From positions 1 through 64,000 of the forward strand of contig JBMYZL010000014.1 of assembly GCA_049610385.1 (NCBI GenBank): DNA of 64,000 bases, given 5' to 3'. Numbering within the stretch: the first letter of the stretch is position 1; each line of letters opens with the position of its first letter. Positions 50,721-59,076 of the stretch are shown here, piece after piece. Below the pieces are notes generated by a model. The model was not told where the DNA came from. It made no database searches and saw nothing but the letters and a program-made list of their open reading frames with translations. The position numbers were made by a program, and so were the translations under genes. This DNA is from JBMYZL01 sp049610385 (GTDB lineage: Bacteria > Bacteroidota > Bacteroidia > Flavobacteriales_D > Sanyastnellaceae).

Positions 50721-50746
50721 TGATGGTGGAAAACTTTCCACCATCA
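50721..50746. promoter_or_regulatory. Perfect 12-2-12 inverted repeat
   Basis: TGATGGTGGAAA (50721-50732) and TTTCCACCATCA (50735-50746) form the longest perfect palindrome I found, in the 89-bp gap between the PUR gene and the UPF0173 hydrolase gene. No T-run follows on the plus strand, so it is a poor standard terminator. It may act as an operator, a 3'-end stabilising hairpin, or a Rho-linked processing site. Confidence 0.5.
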
Positions 50747-50787
50747 GCGCTTCATGGGGCGTTATCTTTGGGGTGAATCTCATTGTC

Positions 50788-51492
50788 ATGGACCTCACCT
50801 TTCACGGACATTCTTGCATCGGATGGACACACAGCGAAGGGACATTGCTGATTGACCCGTTCATTACAGGTAATGCCTTGTGCCCCTATGACATCCACGA
50901 CGTTCATGCAGATGTCGTGCTTGTGACTCATGGACATGAAGATCACATCGCTGATGCGGTCGAATTGGCTCGACGAGAAAATACCCAAATTTTTGCACCC
51001 TTTGAAATCGCAAACTGGCTTGTTCAGGAAGGAGGTACTAAAGTCGTCGGCATGAATCCAGGCGGTATCGCGGCATTCGGAAAAGCACGAGCAAGAATGG
51101 TCAATGCGATTCATTCCAGCAGCTTGCCCGATGGTTCATATGGTGGTCAAGCCACAGGATATGTCATCGAAATGGATGGAGAACGATTTTACCATGCCGG
51201 AGACACAGCATTGACCGCAGATATGGACTTGATTGGGAAATTATGGCCATGTCGCATTGCGGCCCTTCCTGTCGGTGGCCTTTTCACCATGGGCGTTGAG
51301 GATGCCCTGATCGCGGCAGAAATGTGTGGTGCTCAAGAAGTTTTGGCCATGCACTATGACACCTTCCCCCCAATCTGCATTGAACCATCTCAAAAGAAAG
51401 ACGCCATCGACATGTTTTCAGCGGCCGGTTTGACGTTACATTTTTGGGATCCGGGAACAACCCAACGAATGAATGGAAAAATCGAATCTTGA
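50788..51492 (+). CDS. UPF0173 metallo-beta-lactamase-fold hydrolase
   Basis: 234 residues. Beta-lactamase-like metal hydrolase: LTFHGHSCIGW start, VLVTHGHEDHIADAV (metal site), FYHAGDTALTADM and the GCxxx-equivalent ALPVGGLFTMGVEDAL, ending AMHYDTFPP. Matches the YtkL/UPF0173 family. Native substrate unknown. The ATG at 50788 matches the family N-terminus; a GTG lies five codons upstream. parA follows after 27 bp. Confidence 0.9.
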   Translation: MDLTFHGHSCIGWTHSEGTLLIDPFITGNALCPYDIHDVHADVVLVTHGHEDHIADAVELARRENTQIFAPFEIANWLVQEGGTKVVGMNPGGIAAFGKARARMVNAIHSSSLPDGSYGGQATGYVIEMDGERFYHAGDTALTADMDLIGKLWPCRIAALPVGGLFTMGVEDALIAAEMCGAQEVLAMHYDTFPPICIEPSQKKDAIDMFSAAGLTLHFWDPGTTQRMNGKIES

Positions 51493-51519
51493 ATTGAAAT
51501 TTTGAATGCCAACAAAGCA

Positions 51520-52332
51520 ATGGGCAAAATCATCGCCATAGCCAACCAGAAAGGAGGTGTAGGAAAAACAACTTCCGCTATCAATCTCAGCGCCAGTTTC
51601 GGTGTCTTGGAGTTCAAAACCCTGCTTGTGGATGCCGATCCTCAAGCCAATGCAACCAGTGGTCTGGGCATTGATCCAGAATCAGTGAAACAGGGCACAT
51701 ACGAAGCGCTTTTGGGCGAAGGCAATGTTCGTGATTTCATCTTGTCGACTTCTACACCGCATTTGGACATCCTGCCCGCACACATCGATTTGGTGGGAGC
51801 TGAGATTGAATTGATTTCAGCCGAATCGCGTGAAAACCGCTTGGCAAAGGCGTTGCAACCCGTAATCCATGATTATGACTTCATTGTGATGGACTGTTCT
51901 CCCAGTTTGGGTTTGATTACCGTGAATGCGCTCACCGCAGCAGATTCTGTTTTGATTCCAGTTCAATGTGAATACTTTGCCTTGGAAGGCTTGGGAAAAC
52001 TCCTCAATACGATCAAAATTGTACAGGAATCACTGAACCCTACACTGGACATAGAGGGCATCTTGTTAACCATGTATGATACGAGGCTGCGTTTGGCCAA
52101 CCAAGTGGTGGATGAGGTGAGGACCCATTTTCAAGATTTGGTGTTGAACACCATCATTCACAGGAACACCCGCCTCGGTGAGGCACCTTCTTTTGGAGAG
52201 TCCATCATCATGCATGACGCCTCAAGCAAGGGCTCCCTAAACTATTTGAATTTGGCTCGTGAAATCCTGCAGCGGAACAACTTGACCCAAATCACCGATC
52301 AAGACAGATTCATTCCAGTTCAAGACCAATAA
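51520..52332 (+). CDS. parA: Chromosome-partitioning ATPase ParA (Soj)
   Basis: 270 residues. Deviant Walker A AIANQKGGVGKTTSAINL, LLVDADPQANATSGLG, Walker B-region FIVMDCSPSLGLITVNAL and the C-terminal TRLGEAPSFGESIIMHD are typical of chromosomal ParA. Moves or segregates origin DNA with ParB. The ATG at 51520 gives the usual MGKIIAIANQ start. Shares one base with parB (TAATG). Confidence 0.96.
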   Translation: MGKIIAIANQKGGVGKTTSAINLSASFGVLEFKTLLVDADPQANATSGLGIDPESVKQGTYEALLGEGNVRDFILSTSTPHLDILPAHIDLVGAEIELISAESRENRLAKALQPVIHDYDFIVMDCSPSLGLITVNALTAADSVLIPVQCEYFALEGLGKLLNTIKIVQESLNPTLDIEGILLTMYDTRLRLANQVVDEVRTHFQDLVLNTIIHRNTRLGEAPSFGESIIMHDASSKGSLNYLNLAREILQRNNLTQITDQDRFIPVQDQ

Positions 52333-53258
52333 TGGCGAAGAAACAAGCATTGGGACGTGGGCTGAGTGCACTTTTGACCGATCACCAACCCAAACCAAAG
52401 GTCCCTCAACCCACGGACGAGGCCCGAGGTTCTGAAGAAGTTGTCGGGCAAATGGCCGGTGACATCGCCCTACTCGAAGTGTCTTGCATTGAGGCCAATC
52501 AAGACCAACCACGCAGGGACTTCGAGGCCACTGAATTGAATCGTTTGGCCCAGAGCATTGGTGAATTGGGAATCATTCAACCCATTACCGTCAGACGCAT
52601 ACGAGCCAACAAATACCAAATCATTTCTGGCGAAAGGCGATTCCGTGCCGCACAATTGGCGGGATTGGATGTTTTGCCTGCCTACATCCGAGAAGTGGAT
52701 GATCAAACACTCCTCGAAATGGCCTTGGTCGAGAACATCCAGCGACAGGATCTACATGCCATGGAAATCGCTGCCTCATTCCAACGCCTGCTGGACGAGT
52801 GCAATTTGACCCAAGATGAATTGGCCAAGCGAATTGGTAAGGACCGTTCGACCATCAGCAATTACATCAACTTGATGCGCCTCCCTGCCGAAATGCAATT
52901 GGCTGTTGCCCGAAGGGACATTACCATGGGACATGCACGAGCCCTGAAAGGAATCGAAGACATTGAATGGCAAAAAGAAGTCTTTGATTTGATCCTCAAA
53001 GAAACACTGAGCGTTCGTCAAACCGAGGAACTGGCGAAAAACAACTTGTGGGATGTCGATGGCCCAAATCCCGCGGCTACAAGACTTCGGAATCGAAAAA
53101 TGCTCTCTTCATTTGAACGAAAAGCTTCAGAAGAATTGAAACGGAAATTTGGTTCTACCACAAAATTGAAATCCAATGGTCAAGGAGCTGGGAAAATCGA
53201 ATTTAAATACAAGAGTGAGGAGGAATTGGACGTCATCTTGGAGCTTCTCAATCTTTGA
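52332..53258 (+). CDS. parB: Chromosome-partitioning protein ParB (Spo0J)
   Basis: 308 residues. N-terminal LGRGLSALL, CTP-binding/arginine patch GERRFRAAQLAGLDVLPAYI, the ALVENIQRQDLHAMEIAASF segment, HTH LTQDELAKRIGKDRSTISNY and a C-terminal dimerisation end. Binds parS. I saw no copy of the usual parS palindrome (GTTTCACGTGAAAC) in the window by eye. Followed after 1 bp by DUF5683. Confidence 0.96.
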   Translation: MAKKQALGRGLSALLTDHQPKPKVPQPTDEARGSEEVVGQMAGDIALLEVSCIEANQDQPRRDFEATELNRLAQSIGELGIIQPITVRRIRANKYQIISGERRFRAAQLAGLDVLPAYIREVDDQTLLEMALVENIQRQDLHAMEIAASFQRLLDECNLTQDELAKRIGKDRSTISNYINLMRLPAEMQLAVARRDITMGHARALKGIEDIEWQKEVFDLILKETLSVRQTEELAKNNLWDVDGPNPAATRLRNRKMLSSFERKASEELKRKFGSTTKLKSNGQGAGKIEFKYKSEEELDVILELLNL

Positions 53259-53259
53259 A

Positions 53260-53802
53260 ATGCGCCTTCCCCTTGTCTTTGCTTCGGTTTTACTTGGCTT
53301 CCATGTCTTGGCCTCGGCATCTGAGCTTTCCGATTCTACGACAGTCGATTCCGACCGCATGAAATTTACATCGGAACAATCGTTGCGCGTTCATCGCACC
53401 ACCCTTTGGGCAGCCTGTGTACCGGGAGCCGGACAAATTGCCAACGGCAAAATTTGGAAAGCTCCCATTGTTTGGGGAGCGATGGGTTACATGACTGACT
53501 TGCTCATGTACAATGTGCGTGAATTTCGCAATTCCAAGACATACTTGGTGGCCGAGTTAGATGATGACCCATTGACCGACAACCCCACTTCCTACAATGC
53601 TTTCGAACTCGAAGAAAGGGCCGTCTTCTACCGACGCAACAGAGATTTAGCTGTTTTGGGGTTGTTGGGCGTACACTTGTTGTCCATTTTGGATGCCAAT
53701 GTAGATGCGCATTTGATGGACTTTGATGTCGGGCGGGAATTGAAGGCTTCTCTGTTTTATCAACCTTTTTCAGGTCAAGCTGGAATTCGACTCAATTGGT
53801 AG
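53260..53802 (+). CDS. DUF5683 membrane protein
   Basis: 180 residues. Signal peptide (to about residue 20), then TTLWAACVPGAGQIANGKIW, the hallmark of this Bacteroidota family, with membrane stretches around 48-75 and 135-155. Function unknown; it is routinely encoded between parB and lepB. The ATG at 53260 directly follows the parB stop; the longer frame overlaps parB. Confidence 0.85.
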   Translation: MRLPLVFASVLLGFHVLASASELSDSTTVDSDRMKFTSEQSLRVHRTTLWAACVPGAGQIANGKIWKAPIVWGAMGYMTDLLMYNVREFRNSKTYLVAELDDDPLTDNPTSYNAFELEERAVFYRRNRDLAVLGLLGVHLLSILDANVDAHLMDFDVGRELKASLFYQPFSGQAGIRLNW

Positions 53803-53843
53803 CATAGTTTGTTTCATTTTTGCCTTCATAAAAGACTTTTGTT

Positions 53844-55469
53844 TTGATTTGGATCCCATGGATTTTGTTGGGCATCGTGCTCTTGGAACATTTGGTGTTC
53901 TTGCCCAAGTTATTTGAACGTGCGCAATTGCCGGGCTGGCATGGCCGCATTCCCGGATTGAATTATTGGACGTGGCTGAAAATGATCGGCAGACCGTGGT
54001 ACTGGATTTTCACGTTGGTGGTTCCTGGAATCAATTTGATCATGTTCACCATCATGCATGTGGAAGCTGGAATCGTCATGAACAAGCGAAGCACGGCAAA
54101 TCAATGGATTATGGGTGCGTTACCATGGATTGGCCTGTTTCAACTTGCACAAGCAGATGATCTCAAATATGTCGGTCCAAGAGATTGGAGCCGAAAACCG
54201 AAATCAGCAATCCGAGAATGGAGTGAATCCATCTTGTGGGCGGTGGTGGTGGCCAGCATTGTGCGCGCCTTTGTGTTCGAAGCGTTCACCATTCCCACAG
54301 GCTCCATGGAGGGAAGTATGCTCGTGGGAGACTACCTGTATGTCAGCAAAACAGCCTATGGTCCCAAAGTGCCAGAAACACCGTTTACGGTGCCCTTTAT
54401 CCACAATGTATTGCCGGGCACGATGATTCCGAGTTACACCCAATGGTTTTCCTTGCCCCACATGCGATTGCCTGGTCTGGGAGGTATAGAACGATATGAC
54501 GCCGTCGTATTCAACTTCCCTCATGGAGACACCATTGTTGTGGATGCCCAACTTGCAGGTCATGACTATTATGCCATTCTGAGAAGGGAGGCACTGGCCC
54601 ATGCCGGAGGCGATCGTGCCACCTTCTTGGCGTCACAAGGTCATCACCTCGAAGCCGCCCGGAATGCCCTTGAAAAGCGTTTTGGACTGCAGGCCCGTCC
54701 ATTGGACAAAATGGAAAACTACGTCAAACGTTGTGTTGGGCTGCCTGGAGAGACTTTGCAGGTCATCGATCGTGTGTTGCACATCGACGGGTCTCCGCTC
54801 CCGCCCCCTGAACATCTGCAATTCGAATACGCAGTTGGATTTCCCGACGGTCGATCATTCGCCCGAGCGTATGACATGCTGGAATTGACTTTGTTGGATT
54901 TGCAAGCGGGCATCAAACCGCAAAATTTGGCACAAATCAGAAACTATCGCGATGGTTTCACCGTCACCATGGCATTGACAAATTCGGAATTCGATCAACT
55001 CAAAAACAGCGATTTCACAACTTCCATTGAACGTGTTGATGCCAGCAGCCGACGGGGCAGTTTGGACATGTTTCCCAACGTCGCATCTGAAGAATTCGAT
55101 GTTTGGGACCCCGACAATTTGGGGCCCATCCTCATTCCAAAAGCAGGCATGACCATTGACCTAAACGAGCGCACCTGGGCGCTGTACAAGCGGGTCATTC
55201 AGACTTACGAAGGACATCTTGCCGAAAAACGAACTGATGGTTTCTACGTGGATGGTAAACTGGCTCGTGAATACACCTTTGAGCAAGATTGCTTTTGGAT
55301 GATGGGCGACAATCGCCATCGATCTGCTGACTCGCGCATGTGGGGTTTCGTTCCCGAGAGCCATGTTGTGGGAAGGGCATCCTTCATTTGGTTCTCAAAA
55401 CAGAACATCGCTCAACACGGAGAGAAGAAAATTCGTTGGAGTCGCATGTTCAAAGGGGTCGAACGCTGA
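53844..55469 (+). CDS. lepB: Signal peptidase I
   Basis: 541 residues. Cleaves signal peptides at the outer face of the inner membrane. N-terminal membrane helices, then EAFTIPTGSMEGSMLVGDYL with catalytic Ser about 154, NYVKRCVGLPGETL with catalytic Lys about 295, and a box E CFWMMGDNRHRSADSRMWG. A 130-residue insertion separates the Ser and Lys motifs and another lies after the Lys; this large form is usual in Bacteroidota. The start must be TTG (53844): the next in-frame Met falls inside the hydrophobic N-terminus. Confidence 0.94.
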   Translation: MIWIPWILLGIVLLEHLVFLPKLFERAQLPGWHGRIPGLNYWTWLKMIGRPWYWIFTLVVPGINLIMFTIMHVEAGIVMNKRSTANQWIMGALPWIGLFQLAQADDLKYVGPRDWSRKPKSAIREWSESILWAVVVASIVRAFVFEAFTIPTGSMEGSMLVGDYLYVSKTAYGPKVPETPFTVPFIHNVLPGTMIPSYTQWFSLPHMRLPGLGGIERYDAVVFNFPHGDTIVVDAQLAGHDYYAILRREALAHAGGDRATFLASQGHHLEAARNALEKRFGLQARPLDKMENYVKRCVGLPGETLQVIDRVLHIDGSPLPPPEHLQFEYAVGFPDGRSFARAYDMLELTLLDLQAGIKPQNLAQIRNYRDGFTVTMALTNSEFDQLKNSDFTTSIERVDASSRRGSLDMFPNVASEEFDVWDPDNLGPILIPKAGMTIDLNERTWALYKRVIQTYEGHLAEKRTDGFYVDGKLAREYTFEQDCFWMMGDNRHRSADSRMWGFVPESHVVGRASFIWFSKQNIAQHGEKKIRWSRMFKGVER

Positions 55470-55472
55470 TCG

Positions 55473-56144
55473 ATGGAAGGTGAGCCTTTCTTGCCCTTGC
55501 TCCCATTTCCCCCACTCTCTTGGTGGGCTGTATATGGACAAGCCAAGGCGCCTGTGATTGACTTGGCAGAAGGGTACAACAAACAAACCTTGCGCAACAG
55601 ATTGGTTCTTGTGGACAGCACGGGGCCATTTGTTTTGACCTTGGGGTTGAATCATGGATTTCGTCGGGAACATCCCGCTTTCCCGATGTCCAAAATCAAG
55701 CTCTCCAAGCACACCCCGAATCAGCAACATCTGAAATGCATTCAGACGGCGTATGGAAAGGCACCTTATTTCGAACACGTCATGCCTGAACTGGAAAATC
55801 TGGTCGCCCCAGCGTCATCTTCCGCAGATCCAACTATTGGTGAATGGGCGATGACGAGTATTCAAATGATGTTGTCATGGGCAGGCCGTCCCCATCACGC
55901 CGTTCTCTCAACACATGAGTCACCCATGAAAACGCAGGAATACTTGGATTGGAGACGCACGAATTGGCAGGATGCGCAACAGTGGTTCTTCCCTTCTTAT
56001 GGGCAGCCTTTTGAAGATCGCTTGGGATTCACACCCGGGTTGTCAGGTTTGGATGCTTTGTTTTGCTTGGGGCCGGATTGGCCAAGCGCTTTGGCATCTC
56101 ACCAAAACCCTTCAAGCAGACCTCCGACATCCAACAGGTTCTGA
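55473..56144 (+). CDS. WbqC-family protein
   Basis: 223 residues. The opening PFPPLSWWAVYGQAKAPVID, NKQTLRNRLVLVDSTGPFVL, then HQNPS end match the WbqC-like group found beside lepB in Bacteroidota. WbqC proteins are linked to O-antigen loci but their reaction is unknown. Starts 3 bp after lepB, so co-transcribed. The C-terminal stretch FTPGLSGLDALFCLGPDWPS agrees with the family. Confidence 0.82.
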   Translation: MEGEPFLPLLPFPPLSWWAVYGQAKAPVIDLAEGYNKQTLRNRLVLVDSTGPFVLTLGLNHGFRREHPAFPMSKIKLSKHTPNQQHLKCIQTAYGKAPYFEHVMPELENLVAPASSSADPTIGEWAMTSIQMMLSWAGRPHHAVLSTHESPMKTQEYLDWRRTNWQDAQQWFFPSYGQPFEDRLGFTPGLSGLDALFCLGPDWPSALASHQNPSSRPPTSNRF

Positions 56145-56244
56145 ACTCTTCACAAAAACTTCCTGAAGGGCTTCTGCCGCCCCAGGGGAATCAACAATCC
56201 AAATTTTTGCCCTCGAGCCCAAAGGTCATCGTACTTTCGTGCTC

Positions 56245-57315
56245 ATGAAACGCACCCCTTTGCATCAAGAGCATCTCGCCGCGGGAGCCAAAATGGTTGA
56301 TTTTGCGGGCTATGAAATGCCCATTTCGTATGCCGGCTTGAAGGAAGAACATCAAGCTGTTCGAAATGCCGTCGGCATGTTCGATGTTTCGCACATGGGT
56401 GAAGTGATGATTGAAGGACCCGATGCTCTGGCTTTTGTTCAATGGATTTCAAGCAACGATGCCCAAATTTTGAATCCAGGTGATGTTCAGTACAGCTGCA
56501 TGCCCAATGGTCAGGGTGGCATTGTCGACGACTTGTTGGTGTATTGCTTGGCATCGGACAAGTTCATGTTGGTTGTCAACGCTTCCAATTTGACGAAAGA
56601 TTTGGCCTGGATGCACGACCAAAACCGGTTCAACATCACCATCACGGACTGCAGCTCAGAATATGCTTTAATCGCCCTTCAAGGACCCAAGGCCGCTGCG
56701 GTCCTGGGTCCTTTGTGCGACCAACCGAGCCCTGATGCCTTGAAATATTACACCTTCCGTCAAGGTCAAGTTGCCGGCGTTCCTGCCTTGATATCCGCAA
56801 CAGGTTATACCGGTGCAGGCGGTTTTGAATTGTATCTCCATTGTGACGACGCACCTGCTGTCTGGCAAGCTTTAATGGAGGTAGGAGTTCCCCCTTGCGG
56901 ACTCGGAGCAAGAGACACTTTGCGTCTTGAAGCTGGATTCTGTCTCTATGGAAATGACATTGATGAACACACTTCACCCATTTCAGCAGGTCTAGGCTGG
57001 ATCACCAAATTCAACAAAGACTTTGTGGACGCAGAGCGTCTCTTGAAGGAGAAGAGAGAAGGATCCGTGCGAAGACTCCGGGGATTGAAAATGTTGGATC
57101 GCGGAGTTCCACGTTCTGGATACAACATTTTGAATGCAAATGGAGAAATCATAGGGGTGCTTACCAGTGGCACACAATCCCCGACATTGGGGATTGGCAT
57201 CGGTTTGGGGTATATTGCCATGAATCAAGCCAAATTGGGTGACCACGTCTATGTTGAAATTCGGAACAAATCCATTCCGGCGCAGGTCACGAAGCCAGGA
57301 TTTTTATCCCAATGA
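56245..57315 (+). CDS. gcvT: Aminomethyltransferase (glycine cleavage T protein)
   Basis: 356 residues. Transfers the aminomethyl carbon of glycine to tetrahydrofolate. TPLHQEHLAAGAKMVDFAGY start, GMFDVSHMGEV (catalytic-Asp region), YSCMPNGQGGIVDDLLVY, GYTGAGGFELYL, LGARDTLRLEAGFCLYGND and the C-terminal GVLTSGTQSPTLGIGIGLGY are all present. The ATG at 56245 gives the standard start; a GTG two codons earlier is possible. comB overlaps its stop by ATGA. No gcvH or gcvP is in the window. Confidence 0.96.
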   Translation: MKRTPLHQEHLAAGAKMVDFAGYEMPISYAGLKEEHQAVRNAVGMFDVSHMGEVMIEGPDALAFVQWISSNDAQILNPGDVQYSCMPNGQGGIVDDLLVYCLASDKFMLVVNASNLTKDLAWMHDQNRFNITITDCSSEYALIALQGPKAAAVLGPLCDQPSPDALKYYTFRQGQVAGVPALISATGYTGAGGFELYLHCDDAPAVWQALMEVGVPPCGLGARDTLRLEAGFCLYGNDIDEHTSPISAGLGWITKFNKDFVDAERLLKEKREGSVRRLRGLKMLDRGVPRSGYNILNANGEIIGVLTSGTQSPTLGIGIGLGYIAMNQAKLGDHVYVEIRNKSIPAQVTKPGFLSQ

Positions 57316-58088
57316 AACGCATCGAAGTTTGTTACTCTCCAGCTGAATTCCACCTTTACGAGCGCGATTTTGAGGTGGTGGTCGTGATTGATGTCCTCCG
57401 GGCCACCAGTGCCATTTGCACAGCGTTGGAAAATGGGGTGGCAAAAATCCAACCCGTTTCATCCGTGGAAAAAGCCCGCACGCTTCAGCAGGACGGGCTG
57501 ATAGCAGCTGCTGAACGGAATGGAGAAATTGTCCCTGGGTTCGACTTGGGCAACAGCCCATTGGCTTACATTGATCGCAAAGATGAATTGCGCGGGAAAA
57601 CCATTGCTTTGACCACGACAAATGGCACCAAGGCCATTGACATTGCCCGACACAAAGACCTCGTTTTCATTGGAAGCTTGAACAATTTAGATGCGCTTAG
57701 CAGTTGTTTGTTGGACTTGAACAAAGATGTACTGGTCCTGGCCAGTGGTTGGAAAGACAAGTTCAATCTCGAAGACACGATTTGTGGAGGGGCCATCGCC
57801 GATGTCTTGATTGAAAGTGGTCAATTCAAAGCTGATGAAGACAGCACCATCGCTGCGAAATTCATCTATCGCTCTGCGCGAGACAACATGTTCGCCTTTC
57901 TCAAGGCTTCTTCTCACCGCAGAAGATTGCGTAAACTGAATTTGAATGCAGATGTAAAGTACTGTCTAACGCCCAACAACTTGACAACCATCCCCGTTTT
58001 ACAAGGTGATTTTCTGGTTAAGTTCGAGCATGGGATTTCCAGAGAGGCAAAGGCAAAAATCGAGGAGATTCGAGAGGCTGCCCTCTGA
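57312..58088 (+). CDS. comB: 2-phosphosulfolactate phosphatase (ComB-like)
   Basis: 258 residues. Family of ComB, which dephosphorylates (R)-2-phospho-3-sulfolactate. VVVIDVLRATSAICTALENG, LIAAAERNGE, FDLGNSP and TTTNGTKAID match, with LASGWKDKFNLEDTICGGAI and later helical parts. In methanogens the step belongs to coenzyme M synthesis; in bacteria its product may be sulfolactate. No ComA or ComC is adjacent, so substrate in this organism is inferred. Coupled to gcvT. Confidence 0.9.
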   Translation: MKRIEVCYSPAEFHLYERDFEVVVVIDVLRATSAICTALENGVAKIQPVSSVEKARTLQQDGLIAAAERNGEIVPGFDLGNSPLAYIDRKDELRGKTIALTTTNGTKAIDIARHKDLVFIGSLNNLDALSSCLLDLNKDVLVLASGWKDKFNLEDTICGGAIADVLIESGQFKADEDSTIAAKFIYRSARDNMFAFLKASSHRRRLRKLNLNADVKYCLTPNNLTTIPVLQGDFLVKFEHGISREAKAKIEEIREAAL

Positions 58089-58107
58089 TCCACCCACTAT
58101 TTATTGG

Positions 58108-59076
58108 ATGTGCTGGTACATGGGGCTGCTTTTCAGTTCCTGTCTGTTGTCCTCTTTCGTTTGGGGATTCAGTGCCCATCGGCGTATCCATGAAGCGGCC
58201 ATCCACATGGTTCCCGATCCGTTGTATGCCTTTTTCAAAAAACATGAGGATTGGTTTGTGGAGCACGCAGTAGACGCAGATCGGCGAAAACACAACGTCG
58301 AAGGTGAGGACATCAAACACTACATTGATCTCGATCGTTACGCGTTATCTACAGAGATTTTGAACGAAATCTTTCCTCTCACTTGGCAAGAAGCGCTGAA
58401 TCGATTTGGGGAAGATGTCGTTCACGCCAATGGAATTGCCATTTGGAACATTGAATGGACCTACAATCGTCTCGTGAAATCTTTTGTCAACCGGGATGTT
58501 GGGGAAATTCTCAGGCAGGCAACTGATTTGGGGCATTACGTCAGCGACCTGCATGTCCCCCTTCACACCACCGAGAATTACAATGGACAATTGACAGGCC
58601 AAGATGGGATTCACGGGCTTTGGGAAACCCAAATCCCAGAAGCCGAAATGGATGCTTATTCGCTGGTGGGTTTGGATGTTGTCCCCCCCATTGATGTGAG
58701 TATATGGACCGTTCAAGTCGCTTTGGCAAGTCATGGAATGGTAGACTCTGTCTTGGATACGGAGCGCATTCTGACCGCAAGTTGGGAAGGCGCAAGCCAT
58801 GCTTATGTAGAACGTGGCCGGGTGCGACAACGTTTGCGCTCACCTTCATATGTGGCAGAATATTCGAATCGTCTTCATGGCATGGTCGAAAGACGAATGC
58901 AACAATCCGTTCAGAGTCTTGCCAGCCTGTGGTGGCAAGCTTGGCTCGAAGCGGGTGAGCCTGATTTGTTTTCTCAGGGGCCGGAAGTTGAAGAATTCCA
59001 AGGCGGAATTGCAGGGTGGAGAGCCATTCGAGAACGATGGTCCCAATTTCGATGGAAAAAGCCGCATCAGCCGTGA
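58108..59076 (+). CDS. Zinc-dependent phospholipase C/S1-P1 nuclease-like secreted protein
   Basis: 322 residues. A signal-like N-terminus (about 1-18) gives a mature protein starting at Trp-Gly (WGFSAHRRIHEAAIHMV), as in zinc PLC and P1 nuclease where the N-terminal Trp binds zinc. Further metal ligands lie in EDIKHYIDLDRY, DLGHYVSDLHVPLHTTENY and GIHGLWETQ. The fold family is secure; phospholipase versus nuclease activity is not. Start at the ATG at 58108 (58120 is an alternative). Overlaps the next gene by 25 bp. Confidence 0.82.
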   Translation: MCWYMGLLFSSCLLSSFVWGFSAHRRIHEAAIHMVPDPLYAFFKKHEDWFVEHAVDADRRKHNVEGEDIKHYIDLDRYALSTEILNEIFPLTWQEALNRFGEDVVHANGIAIWNIEWTYNRLVKSFVNRDVGEILRQATDLGHYVSDLHVPLHTTENYNGQLTGQDGIHGLWETQIPEAEMDAYSLVGLDVVPPIDVSIWTVQVALASHGMVDSVLDTERILTASWEGASHAYVERGRVRQRLRSPSYVAEYSNRLHGMVERRMQQSVQSLASLWWQAWLEAGEPDLFSQGPEVEEFQGGIAGWRAIRERWSQFRWKKPHQP

